Part shown: positions 56,293 to 64,000 of the stretch, in pieces
How positions within the stretch are numbered: position 1 is the stretch's first letter
Layout of the letters: every line of letters starts with the position of its first letter
The notes under the pieces: generated by a model
What the model saw: only the letters and a program-made list of their open reading frames with translations
Told to the model about the DNA's origin: nothing
Databases searched by the model: none
Program-made: the position numbers and the translations under genes
NCBI GenBank assembly: GCA_934647195.1
Contig: CAKUFD010000003.1
Location: 170,519-234,518 of the forward strand
Reading direction: 5' to 3'
DNA length: 64,000 bases
Source: an uncultured Collinsella sp.
GTDB lineage: Bacteria > Actinomycetota > Coriobacteriia > Coriobacteriales > Coriobacteriaceae

Positions 56293-56507
56293 TGAAGCCC
56301 GCAGAGATTCGTGAGCTTTCGGACGACCAGCTTGTCGAGAAGCTGAAAGAGGGTCGTGCCGAGCTTTTCAACCTTCGTTTTCAGATGGCTACCAGCCAGC
56401 TGGACAACACCGCTCGCGTTAACACCGTGAAGAAGGATATTGCACGTATCCTCACGGAGCAGCGCGCCCGTCAGATCGCAGCGGAGAAGTCCGCTGCCGC
56501 AGAGTAA
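56292..56507 (+). CDS. rpmC: 50S ribosomal protein L29
   Basis: 71 residues, two-helix protein (IRELSDDQLVEKLKEGRAEL, NLRFQMATSQLDNTARV) at the exit site beside L23. 14 bp before rpsQ. Confidence 0.96.
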   Translation: MKPAEIRELSDDQLVEKLKEGRAELFNLRFQMATSQLDNTARVNTVKKDIARILTEQRARQIAAEKSAAAE

Positions 56508-56521
56508 GGCAGGAGTAGAGC

Positions 56522-56788
56522 ATGACTGAGACTGTCGCGCGTAACTCGCGTAAGGTCCGTACGGGTGTCGTCGTCTCCATCTCGGGCAACAAGTCCATCG
56601 TTGTCCAGACCACGGAGCGCAAGCGTCACCCCAAGTATGGCAAGATGATGACCAGCACCAAGAAGCTTCACGCTCATGACGAGGAGTGCACGGCTGGCGT
56701 GGGCGATACCGTCCGCGTTATGGAGTGCCGCCCCATGTCCAAGATGAAGCGTTGGCGCCTTGTCGAGATCATCGAGCGCGCTAAGTAA
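56522..56788 (+). CDS. rpsQ: 30S ribosomal protein S17
   Basis: 88 residues, OB-fold 16S-binding protein: RKVRTGVVVSISGNKSIVVQ, HPKYGKMMTSTKKLHAHDEE, CRPMSKMKRWRLVEI. SD AGGAG. A 113 bp gap without a gene precedes rplN. Confidence 0.96.
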   Translation: MTETVARNSRKVRTGVVVSISGNKSIVVQTTERKRHPKYGKMMTSTKKLHAHDEECTAGVGDTVRVMECRPMSKMKRWRLVEIIERAK

Positions 56789-56901
56789 AGTCGTAACGAC
56801 GTGTAACGCTTTCTCGTTGATGTGCATCCACTCGGGCGGCAAACGCCGCCCGCACATGGGTGCGTGCACCTCTCAATGAGCTCTCTTTCGGAGGAACTAC
56901 C

Positions 56902-57270
56902 ATGATTCAAATGCAAACCATGCTCACGGTTGCTGACAACTCCGGTGCGCGTAAGGTTCGCTGCATCAAGGTGCTCGGTGGCTCTAAGCGCCGTTATGCC
57001 GGTGTCGGCGATGTCATCATCGCTGCCGTGCAGGAGGCCACCCCGGGCGCTAATGTCAAGAAGAAGGACGTCGTTCGCTGCGTCGTCGTTCGCACCGTGA
57101 AGGAGATCCGTCGTAAGGACGGATCCTACATCCGTTTTGACGACAACGCTGCTGTCGTCATCAACAACGATGGTTCGCCCGTCGGCACCCGTATCTTCGG
57201 GCCCGTCGCTCGCGAGCTTCGTGACAAGAAGTACATGAAGATCGTCTCGCTCGCACCCGAGACCCTGTAG
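56902..57270 (+). CDS. rplN: 50S ribosomal protein L14
   Basis: 122 residues ([20 protein letters not shown]), SD CGGAGGA. The L14 core [20 protein letters not shown] and [20 protein letters not shown] are conserved. The start at 56902 is chosen over an upstream in-frame ATG. Confidence 0.97.
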   Translation: MIQMQTMLTVADNSGARKVRCIKVLGGSKRRYAGVGDVIIAAVQEATPGANVKKKDVVRCVVVRTVKEIRRKDGSYIRFDDNAAVVINNDGSPVGTRIFGPVARELRDKKYMKIVSLAPETL

Positions 57271-57285
57271 TTAGGGGAGACCAGT

Positions 57286-57597
57286 ATGTCTATGTCCATT
57301 AAGAAGGGCGATAACGTCAAGGTGCTCTCCGGTAAGGATCGCGGCAAGACGGGTACCGTCCTGCGTGCGCTTCCCTCTGAGGGCAAGGTTGTCGTCGAGG
57401 GCGTGGCCATCGTCAAGAAGGCCGTTAAGCCCAATCCGCAGAACCAGCAGGGCGGCATCGTCAGCCAGGAGGCTGCCATCGATGCTTCCAACGTCCAGCT
57501 CATCTGCCCCAAGTGCGGCCAGTCCACTCGTGTTGGCCACAAGAAGGACGGCAAGAACAAGCTTCGCGTTTGCAAGAAGTGCGGCGCTGAGTTCTAA
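57286..57597 (+). CDS. rplX: 50S ribosomal protein L24, zinc-ribbon form
   Basis: 103 residues. KOW motif at the start ([20 protein letters not shown]). The C-terminal half carries four cysteines, LICPKCGQS and VCKKCGAEF, the zinc-binding version of L24. A terminator follows at once; rplE, rpsN and the rest of the usual spc series do not continue here. Confidence 0.95.
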   Translation: MSMSIKKGDNVKVLSGKDRGKTGTVLRALPSEGKVVVEGVAIVKKAVKPNPQNQQGGIVSQEAAIDASNVQLICPKCGQSTRVGHKKDGKNKLRVCKKCGAEF

Positions 57598-57629
57598 TTT
57601 GCCCTTCGCACCTATGCGATAAGCACTGA

Positions 57630-57664
57630 AAAAGGACCTCGGGTTTCCCGGGGTCCTTTTTTGT
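57630..57664 (+). terminator. Terminator closing the ribosomal operon after rplX
   Basis: AAAAGGACCTCGGG, loop TTT, CCCGGGGTCCTTTTTT. Strong, and in a convergent gap with the pseudouridine synthase gene, so it may serve both sides. Confidence 0.9.
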
Positions 57665-57722
57665 ATCCATGCCTGGCGAGTTCGTGCTGGGCTTGATATC
57701 GATGGGCTGATCCATCGTTTTG

Positions 57723-58448
57723 TTATTGGTTTTCTCCTGCGTCTTGCGGGAAGAGCGTGCGCATGCGGTGCGGGATAGGCGCTTGGATGGTTACGTCCTC
57801 GTGCGTTACGGGATGGAGAAACGACATCAAGCGCGCATGAAGCATGAGAGGGTAGCGCTTGTTGCCCGAGCGGCGCACAGGCCGTCCGTATAGCTCATCT
57901 CCAAGTAAAGGAAGTCCAAGGGACGCGAGGTGCACTCTGATTTGATGCTTGCGGCCCGTTAGAAGCTCTACATCAAGCAGAGAAAGATCGGGGGTAGTGC
58001 TATTGCGTGCTCTCGTTGCAAGTACGCTGACGCGCGTCTGAGCGGCCTTGCCGCCTTTTGATATGCGCATACGACGTGCGTCGTGGCGGTCACGTCCAAG
58101 CGGGGCATCGATCAGCTTGTTTTTCCAGGTAGGAATGCCGCAGCAAATGGCGAGATAGCGCTTTGAGGTTTCGTGCGCAGAGATAAGCGCATCGAAAGCC
58201 GGTTGCGTTTCCTTGTTGAGCGAAAACAGCACAATGCCCGTTGTGTCTCGATCAAGGCGATTGAGCGCCTGGAGGTCTTGGGCGGCACGTTGCGCATCCT
58301 CCTCAAGGAGGAGAGAACGTACCTGGTCAGTAAGCGTTTTTGTGTCGCATCCATCATCATGGACAATGATTCCGGCAGGCTTGTCGACCGCAAGAAGATA
58401 TTCGTCTCTATACAGAACCGTGATGTCGGCGCTACGAGATGAGTTCAT
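57723..58448 (-). CDS. RluA-family 23S/tRNA pseudouridine synthase
   Basis: 241 residues. Catalytic Asp in LNRLDRDTTGIVLF; later GRKHQIRVHLASLGLPLLGD, the RluA/RsuA closing motif. No S4 domain is seen. Which uridine it converts is not clear from sequence. 2 bp after the U32 peptidase stop, so cotranscribed. Confidence 0.9.
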   Translation of the reverse strand: MNSSRSADITVLYRDEYLLAVDKPAGIIVHDDGCDTKTLTDQVRSLLLEEDAQRAAQDLQALNRLDRDTTGIVLFSLNKETQPAFDALISAHETSKRYLAICCGIPTWKNKLIDAPLGRDRHDARRMRISKGGKAAQTRVSVLATRARNSTTPDLSLLDVELLTGRKHQIRVHLASLGLPLLGDELYGRPVRRSGNKRYPLMLHARLMSFLHPVTHEDVTIQAPIPHRMRTLFPQDAGENQ

Positions 58449-58450
58449 GG

Positions 58451-60979
58451 TTACGAGACACCCACGAATAGGCAGCCAGAGGTTGTGCCCGGCAGACGGT
58501 GCGCGGGTTTGCGCCCTTCGAGCGAGGCGGTGATTGCTCGTTTTGTATGAGCGATGTAACGGGAGAGTTCATCGATATCAAGCAGCGTGCCGTCGATGGC
58601 AAACCGGGTGACGCCACAGGCGATGAATGCGGGGATCTGTGGGGTCAAGTCGTGCGGATACGCATCAAAGAGACGCGAGCGGCCATGGATATCGGTTCGA
58701 ACAGGAAAGACTTTGCCGTCGATGTTCTTAAGCGAGTAATGCTGGCGACGCAGCTGACAGCGCGAACAATCGTGTACACAACGGTCCATAACCTGCAAGA
58801 TGCAGTGCTCACTTGTCATGACGCGAGGCTTTCCCATAACGGTAACGCCGCAGCTAGCTTGCGCGTGCGGGGCGATGCATTCAATCTCTGCAAGCGTGAG
58901 TTCGGGGGAGAACCAAATGGCGCCAGCACCATGCTCTTCCATGGCGCGAATGCAGGCGAGGTTATGTACGGGCAGGCAATTGCGAATCTCGGCCACCGCT
59001 CCAACGAGATGGGCGAGTGAAAGCTCGGAGATATTGCCAACGGCTACGGTGCCGCCAGCTTGCACCCAGGCATCGAGGCGCTCATGGTCACTTTTTCGGC
59101 ATACCTCGTCAAGAATAGGGACGATGCCGAGTTTCTGGATGTCTTGCGGCGAGATTCCCTCGGCAACAAGGCTGTCGACAGTCATGTAGATGAGGTCGGC
59201 GCCGGCCTCGCGCGCGGCGTCGGCGGCAGCCAGGCTGGTGACGGTGGCGCAGATTTGGGGCGCGGGCTCAGGGGCGGGCACAGGGGCAGCGCTGGCGTTC
59301 GGGGACGCTGCGGTGAGGGCGGTCGCCTCAAACGAGGGGAGCGCTTCAAGCTCTTTGGCGCGCTGGGCATATCCTGCAAGCATCTGCTCCTCAAGAAGGC
59401 GACAGGCCTCTGCGCGAACCTTGTGCACCGCGGAAAAGCTCATGCCGCAGCCATCATCGAGCTCGATGTCAAACGAGGCGGCTTCGAATGGCGAGGAGCC
59501 CATGCGGCCAACGTGCTCAACAAGATCTGCCGTGGCAACGGCTCGCGTGCGAGCGGGCTCGACGGTAAAGCCAGTTGCCGTGGCCTCGAAGGATGGATCG
59601 TCTTTGCAGGCGAGCGTGATGGAAAACGGTTTTCCAAGAAGTGCGGTAATACGAACGTCGACCATACGTTTGCGAGGCACATCACGCTTGACGGCGGCAC
59701 TTGCGGCGTCAAGGGCCGCTTGGCTGCGAATGAGGCGAACGATGCAGCCTGCGGGCATAACGCGAGCGGTGCGTACTTCGATCTGCTCGCCAGCAGGGGT
59801 GTCGGTTCCGGCGATTGCGGTGAGGAACTTCTCGGGCTCTTCGTCATGGCGCAGCTCAAGAAGGTCGCCCTTGCCTACGGGTTCGGTGAGGGCGATGCGC
59901 GTGATGCCTGCGCGGGCGCGGCGGTCATCGGGAGCCAGGCCGTGCGTGACAACGCGCTTGCTTGAAACAACCTGGCCCACAATCTGGCCTCGATTGTTGG
60001 AGCGCTCATAGCTCATCATGCTGTCATCTGAGATGCCGTGTTGGTAAGCGCTTGTGAAATCGCGGTTGAAACACCGCTTGAGCTGGCGCGCACGCAGGGT
60101 GCGGTCATGCTCGCTGGGCGCTTTGCCGGCGAGCACGTCGTCCAGCTGGGCTCGATAGGCGCTGCAGATGGAATGGACGTAATCGGCAGCCTTCATGCGG
60201 CCTTCGAGTTTGAGGGCGCCTGCCCCCGCGCGAAGGAGCTCGGGCAGCAGGTCAATAGTGCAATTGTCGCGTGGGCAAAGGGCGCGTTCGCGACCGGGGG
60301 TCGGCACCACATTGCCGCCCACATCGAGCACTTCGTAGGGGAGGCGGCACGGTTGGGCGCACATGCCTCGATTTGCGGATCGTCCGGCGCAGGCAAAGCT
60401 CGAAAGCTCGCAGAGCCCGGAATAGCAAAAGCAGATAGCGCCATGGCTAAAGATCTCGAGGTCGATATCGACGCTCGAGATCTCGTCGATTTCCTCGAAG
60501 GAAAGCTCGCGCGAGAGCGTTACGCGATCGGCGCCGACCTCGCGGCACCAGGCGGCCCCACGCTTGTCATGGATATTGGCCTGCGTGGAAATATGGGTCT
60601 CCACCTGCGGCATCAAGCGCTTGACTTCAAAGAAGAGGCCCCAGTCCTGAATGATGAAGGCATCGGCGCCTAAGGCTGCGCAGCGGCGGATGAGCTCGAG
60701 GGCGTCTGCCATTTCCTCGTCTTTGATAGCGATGTTGACCGTGACGTACACGCGCGTGCCGGCAAGGTGTGCCATACGGCACGCTGCTTCGAAGGCGTCA
60801 TCGGTGAAATTGTCTGCCTTGCGACGTGCGTTGAACTTGCCCATGCCGCAATAGATGGCGTCGGCGCCCGCGGCGACGGCCGCCGCAAAGGGCTCCGGTC
60901 CGCCTGCGGGGGCGAGCAGCTCGGGGTAGGTGGGTGCAGTAAGGTGCGTATCGCGTGCGACGGAATTCATGGTTGCCAT
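58451..60979 (-). CDS. U32-family peptidase (RlhA/YhbU-like), DUF3656 form
   Basis: About 842 residues. N-terminal U32 TIM barrel: PELLAPAGGPEPFAAAVAAG, DAIYCGMGKFNARR; then the cysteine cluster FCYSGLCELSSFACAGRSAN, GMCAQPCRLPY, and a long C-terminal region including a second cysteine group (CVHDCSRCQLRRQHYS). Related proteins hydroxylate 23S rRNA (RlhA) or degrade collagen-like peptides; with the Fe-S-like cysteines, RNA hydroxylation is the better guess. Start uncertain: ATG 60979 is used, ATG 60970 and GTG 60994 are possible. Coupled with the pseudouridine synthase, hinting at a joint rRNA-modification role. Confidence 0.82.
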   Translation of the reverse strand: MATMNSVARDTHLTAPTYPELLAPAGGPEPFAAAVAAGADAIYCGMGKFNARRKADNFTDDAFEAACRMAHLAGTRVYVTVNIAIKDEEMADALELIRRCAALGADAFIIQDWGLFFEVKRLMPQVETHISTQANIHDKRGAAWCREVGADRVTLSRELSFEEIDEISSVDIDLEIFSHGAICFCYSGLCELSSFACAGRSANRGMCAQPCRLPYEVLDVGGNVVPTPGRERALCPRDNCTIDLLPELLRAGAGALKLEGRMKAADYVHSICSAYRAQLDDVLAGKAPSEHDRTLRARQLKRCFNRDFTSAYQHGISDDSMMSYERSNNRGQIVGQVVSSKRVVTHGLAPDDRRARAGITRIALTEPVGKGDLLELRHDEEPEKFLTAIAGTDTPAGEQIEVRTARVMPAGCIVRLIRSQAALDAASAAVKRDVPRKRMVDVRITALLGKPFSITLACKDDPSFEATATGFTVEPARTRAVATADLVEHVGRMGSSPFEAASFDIELDDGCGMSFSAVHKVRAEACRLLEEQMLAGYAQRAKELEALPSFEATALTAASPNASAAPVPAPEPAPQICATVTSLAAADAAREAGADLIYMTVDSLVAEGISPQDIQKLGIVPILDEVCRKSDHERLDAWVQAGGTVAVGNISELSLAHLVGAVAEIRNCLPVHNLACIRAMEEHGAGAIWFSPELTLAEIECIAPHAQASCGVTVMGKPRVMTSEHCILQVMDRCVHDCSRCQLRRQHYSLKNIDGKVFPVRTDIHGRSRLFDAYPHDLTPQIPAFIACGVTRFAIDGTLLDIDELSRYIAHTKRAITASLEGRKPAHRLPGTTSGCLFVGVS

Positions 60980-61080
60980 GCAGCTCTTTCTCACTTGAAT
61001 TTGTACAGTGAAGTATACCGTTTTGCGTTACTTGGCGTATTATCCCAAGGTATCGTCATGAGCAAAAGACAGGAGCGATC

Positions 61081-61458
61081 ATGTCCAAAGAAGCAGTTAT
61101 CCCTAACAACGCCCCCGCACCCTTGGGGCCCTATTCCCCGGCAGTCAAGAGCGGCAACATGCTGTTCCTTTCTGGCCAGCTGGGCATCAACCCTGCAGAT
61201 GGCAAGCTTCCCGAGACTGCGACCGAGCAGGCAGAGCAGTCGCTGAAGAACATCGAGAATCTGCTGGCCGCCGCCGGCGCTACGACCGATAACGTCGTTA
61301 AGACCACGGTTCTTCTTGCCGACATCGCCGATTTCGCCGCGGTGAACGAGGTCTATGCCAAGCACTTCGAGGCTCCGTTCCCGGCCCGTAGCGCTTTCCA
61401 GGTTGCGGCACTTCCTGCTGGCGCCCTGGTCGAGATCGAGGCCATCGCTTCTCTGTAA
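61081..61458 (+). CDS. ridA: RidA-family enamine/imine deaminase
   Basis: 125 residues. Clears reactive enamines made by PLP enzymes. The RidA motifs PAPLGPYSPAVKSGNMLFLS, TAEQ-like region, and ARSAFQVAALPAGALVEIEA with the catalytic Arg are present. SD AGGAG. Divergent from the U32 peptidase. Confidence 0.93.
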   Translation: MSKEAVIPNNAPAPLGPYSPAVKSGNMLFLSGQLGINPADGKLPETATEQAEQSLKNIENLLAAAGATTDNVVKTTVLLADIADFAAVNEVYAKHFEAPFPARSAFQVAALPAGALVEIEAIASL

Positions 61459-61477
61459 CCAAGAGGGGTAAAGCATG

Positions 61478-61522
61478 AAAAGGGCCCGCTGCCAATCTCG
61501 AATTTGGCAACGGGCCCTTTGC
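61478..61522. terminator. Two-way terminator between ridA and the LTA-synthase-like gene
   Basis: AAAAGGGCCCGCTGCCAA and TTGGCAACGGGCCCTTT form a long stem with one bulge, with A- and T-runs on both sides, suited to stop both convergent genes. Confidence 0.85.
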
Positions 61523-61543
61523 TGTTAGACGGTTGTTCGCTCG

Positions 61544-63736
61544 TTAGTTACCCGCGCTTCCCGCAAGGGCTTCTGTGAGGGTCATACCGCCCTTCCAGTT
61601 GGGGAACACATGGCGGTAGTAATCCGTTTGGACAATGTACTTAGCCATGCTGTAGCGGTTTCGCACAAGCTCGTTCATGGACGAGATATAGGAGTCCTGG
61701 TCGTCAAGAGTCACGTCTTTTGCGGGGGTAAAGGTACCCAGGGATGCCTCATAGGTGCCTGCGCGCGTGATCCAGCTGTAGCCGCCGCCGTAATCGGCAA
61801 AGATGGCGACGTGCATGTCGGTGCTCACATTGCCGGGATCGGCATCCGGCGCCAGGACGTCGCGACCCGAGAGCAATCGCGAATCGTAGTCAAAACCAAA
61901 AAGATTGAGCAGCGTGGGGACGATATCTACGGCGGTACAGGGGTCGTCGATCTTCACGGGCTCGTTCATGGAACCACACCACAGGATGAGCGTATTCTTG
62001 TAGCGCGTGGTCAGGGACTCGTTATCGTTGATGCCGGTCATCTCGGCATAGTAGTCCACATCGCTATTTTCGGTCATGGCGTACGGGTAGTGGTCGGCGG
62101 TAAGCACGATCACGGTGTCGTCGGCGATGCCGGCCTCGTCCAGCTGCTCAAGTAGGTATTCAAGCGCGTATTCGAGCTCCTGCTGGGAGGCCTTGTAGGC
62201 GAGGACGGTCTCGGACCCTTCTTCGCCATCCATGACATCCTTGTTCTTGCGCGACATGTCGTTTACGCTCCAGCCGTAGTTGCAGTGGCCCGAAACGGAC
62301 ATGTAGTAGGTGTGGAACGGTGTGCCGTTCTCCTTATATGCGTCAATCTGCTGATTGATGGTCGCCTGCATCATCTCGAGGTCCGAGCGGGGCCAGGCGT
62401 TGGAGGGAAGCTCCAGGCCGTTGCCGATGCCTATAAAGTCGTAGCCCAGGTTGGGGTGGGTGATGTTTCGGCCGTAATAGGTGTAGGTGTTGTTGTGGTA
62501 TGCCATGGTGGTGTAGCCGCGCGTCTGGAATTGCCAGCCCAGACCAAAGGGCATGGCGTTATCGCCGCTTTCGGCAAACGCGGTGTTGCCGTTGACCCAG
62601 GTGGGGATGATGCCGCACATGGCCGCGAATTCGCCGCCGGTGGTCGACTGGGTCCAATTGGGCTGGTAATAGTTGTTAAAGACAAACCCGTTGTGGGAAA
62701 GCTCGTAGAGCGCAGGGGTGCGCTCTTTGTCGATGGTGGCGTAGGAGAAGCCCTCGGCGGTGATAAAGACGAGGTTTTTATCTTTGAAATATCCGGTGTA
62801 CTGGTTTTGCTGCGTAGGTGTCTGCGAAGCAAAGTACTGATCCATGGTGCGCAGGGTATCGTCGGTATCGTTGGCGATGAGCGCATCGAAGTCGATATCG
62901 AGCTCATTGGGCTCGTAGTCCGTCTGCTGCGTTGTGCCGGAGGTGGAGGTTTCGGGCGCATCGAACGAAGGCGTCGGCATACCGAAGATCGAGTATTTGG
63001 CCTCAAGGCGCAGTGAGTTTGCGAGGCCAAAGCGCGGAATGGCGCTATTGGCCGTGTACTCGGTGGTGTAGTACTGGTTGTCATTGCCAAGGTGACATAC
63101 AACAACGTTGGCGGACTGCGCGAGTACGAAGACAATCAAGGAGATGAAGATGCTGATTACGGGCGCGACTGCCTGTACGTTTTTGCCATCGGGCACAACG
63201 TGGTGACGAAAGACGACGATCAGCACTCCGGGCGCCAGTGCAAGGGGGAAGAACCAGAGGTTCTTGAGGATGGCGCCCACGGCCTCATCCATGAAATCGC
63301 CGGCTACCTGGCCGCCCATGCCAAGCATGTAGGCGATCTGGTAGTAGATGCCAAAGAAGTTCTGCACGCAGCATTCGGCAATGACGATGATGCTAAAGGC
63401 GAAGAGCACCGCGGCTACGATGACGCGGGAGATGGTCTTGCGGGGAATGACGATCGAGATAAACCAGAGAAGCGCACCTGCTGCCAAGCTGGATGCAAAG
63501 ATACGCAAGAGGCCCAGGCCAAAAAAGGGGCTACTGGTGTTTGCGACGCGCAGGAGACATTCAAGGAAAAGAAAAGCGCCGCTTAGGTATAGAAATGGGA
63601 GCAGTTCATGCTTGTTGAAAAGCGGTGTCGGGGAGGTCGGCATGGCAGGCATTCCGTTGTGCTTCCGCGCCGGCTTTCGAACCGGTTTTTTGGGTGCAGC
63701 GTGCTTCGGTGCCGGTGCCTTTGCGTGCTGGCTCAT
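61544..63736 (-). CDS. LTA-synthase-family membrane phosphoglycerol transferase-like protein
   Basis: About 730 residues, ATG 63736 with GGAG 8 nt upstream. A basic Lys/Pro/Ala-rich N-terminus (~1-40), five membrane helices (~55-220), a linker, then an extracellular sulfatase-fold domain: NLVFITAEGFSY (metal), TQSTTGGEFAAMCG with the nucleophile Thr, and the late VIVLTADHYPY and WCGSMN motifs. LTA synthases transfer glycerol-phosphate from phosphatidylglycerol to a surface polymer; the exact polymer is unknown in this lineage. Alone on its strand. Confidence 0.85.
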   Translation of the reverse strand: MSQHAKAPAPKHAAPKKPVRKPARKHNGMPAMPTSPTPLFNKHELLPFLYLSGAFLFLECLLRVANTSSPFFGLGLLRIFASSLAAGALLWFISIVIPRKTISRVIVAAVLFAFSIIVIAECCVQNFFGIYYQIAYMLGMGGQVAGDFMDEAVGAILKNLWFFPLALAPGVLIVVFRHHVVPDGKNVQAVAPVISIFISLIVFVLAQSANVVVCHLGNDNQYYTTEYTANSAIPRFGLANSLRLEAKYSIFGMPTPSFDAPETSTSGTTQQTDYEPNELDIDFDALIANDTDDTLRTMDQYFASQTPTQQNQYTGYFKDKNLVFITAEGFSYATIDKERTPALYELSHNGFVFNNYYQPNWTQSTTGGEFAAMCGIIPTWVNGNTAFAESGDNAMPFGLGWQFQTRGYTTMAYHNNTYTYYGRNITHPNLGYDFIGIGNGLELPSNAWPRSDLEMMQATINQQIDAYKENGTPFHTYYMSVSGHCNYGWSVNDMSRKNKDVMDGEEGSETVLAYKASQQELEYALEYLLEQLDEAGIADDTVIVLTADHYPYAMTENSDVDYYAEMTGINDNESLTTRYKNTLILWCGSMNEPVKIDDPCTAVDIVPTLLNLFGFDYDSRLLSGRDVLAPDADPGNVSTDMHVAIFADYGGGYSWITRAGTYEASLGTFTPAKDVTLDDQDSYISSMNELVRNRYSMAKYIVQTDYYRHVFPNWKGGMTLTEALAGSAGN

Positions 63737-64000
63737 AGTCATCACTCCGTATGGTTACCGATTTGTTTCCGATGGGGGTCGGAACTTTAACCTTAGCAGA
63801 GGATTGGCGATACATGGGCCCGTAAACGCTGGGTTAACCCGGATGTGCCTTAAGCGTTCGCGCGGTTTTGGAACGGGCCTATTGGGTCTGAGCGCTAGGG
63901 CAGCGTGCCCGCGCCTCGCGCGCTGCGCTGGAAAACGCTTCGCGTCTCCTCAGCTCCGCGCCCCGAACGGGGTTCGATCCCCTGAGGGGCTAACAAAAAA
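63737..64000 (+). other. Non-coding end of window
   Basis: No gene seen. Near the end, CGGGGTTCGATCCCCTG resembles a tRNA T-arm (7 nt loop TTCGATC), but no matching acceptor or anticodon stem is found upstream, so this is not called as an RNA gene. Confidence 0.4.

Noticed and set aside
63960..63975. CGAAC-GGG-GTTCG as a LexA box
   Set aside because: The spacer is 3 bases, not 4, and it belongs to a GC hairpin.
63955..64000. Possible tRNA or tmRNA 3' end
   Set aside because: A T-arm-like hairpin is present, but there is no pairing acceptor or anticodon arm upstream.

Overview
The window is high-GC, gene-dense chromosomal DNA of a Gram-positive actinobacterium. The ribosomal and RNA polymerase proteins, the frequent GTG/TTG starts with strong Shine-Dalgarno sites, the bacterial microcompartment (BMC) genes and the LTA-synthase-like enzyme best fit a gut Coriobacteriia member of the Collinsella/Olsenella type. 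This assignment is inference from gene content; no rRNA is present.

Layout: (1) 1-7712, the 3' end of a BMC locus: PduL-type phosphotransacylase (its 5' end lies outside the window), three hexameric shell proteins (one fused to a Lys/Ala-rich tail), a CoA-acylating aldehyde dehydrogenase, a DUF4037/DUF4125 pair, a MerR regulator and an iron-type alcohol dehydrogenase. Together these are the standard core that disposes of an aldehyde: aldehyde to acyl-CoA to acyl-phosphate, plus aldehyde to alcohol to recycle NADH. The signature enzyme that makes the aldehyde, and the pentamer and trimer shell proteins, must lie upstream. (2) 7862-20193, a mixed housekeeping block: DUF3516 Ski2-like helicase, TrmB, a NERD protein, a methyltransferase, an XRE/DUF4097 envelope module, Elp3-like radical SAM enzyme, a spermidine-synthase-like protein and a CapA lipoprotein. 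(3) 20308-26084, a three-gene operon on the minus strand: TerB-N/TerB-C protein, BrxD-like ATPase and Lhr-like helicase. It looks like a DNA-processing or defence module, and a LexA-box-like site overlaps its promoter. It is followed upstream by two copies of a ~126 bp palindromic repeat. (4) 26779-34956, an XRE membrane regulator, a MarR-controlled heterodimeric ABC exporter, a flavodoxin-fold-like protein and an aminotransferase. (5) 35161-57664, the transcription/translation core: rplJL, galU, rpoBC, rpsL-rpsG-fusA, rpsJ, then rplC to rplX. The usual order is broken in several places (galU before rpoB, a low-GC minus-strand gene before rpsL, no tuf, a phosphatase gene between rpsJ and rplC, and a terminator right after rplX). 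(6) 57723-63736, an RluA-type pseudouridine synthase, U32 peptidase, RidA and an LTA-synthase-like membrane sulfatase-fold enzyme.

The most unusual observations are the putatively SOS-controlled TerB/BrxD-like/helicase operon, the shell protein with a basic tail and a second internal start site, an alpha-CTD-like helix-hairpin-helix domain appended to RpoC, a second LexA-like palindrome before rpoB, an Arg at the streptomycin-resistance position of S12, and several families of intergenic palindromes. No tRNA, rRNA, CRISPR array or insertion sequence could be supported.
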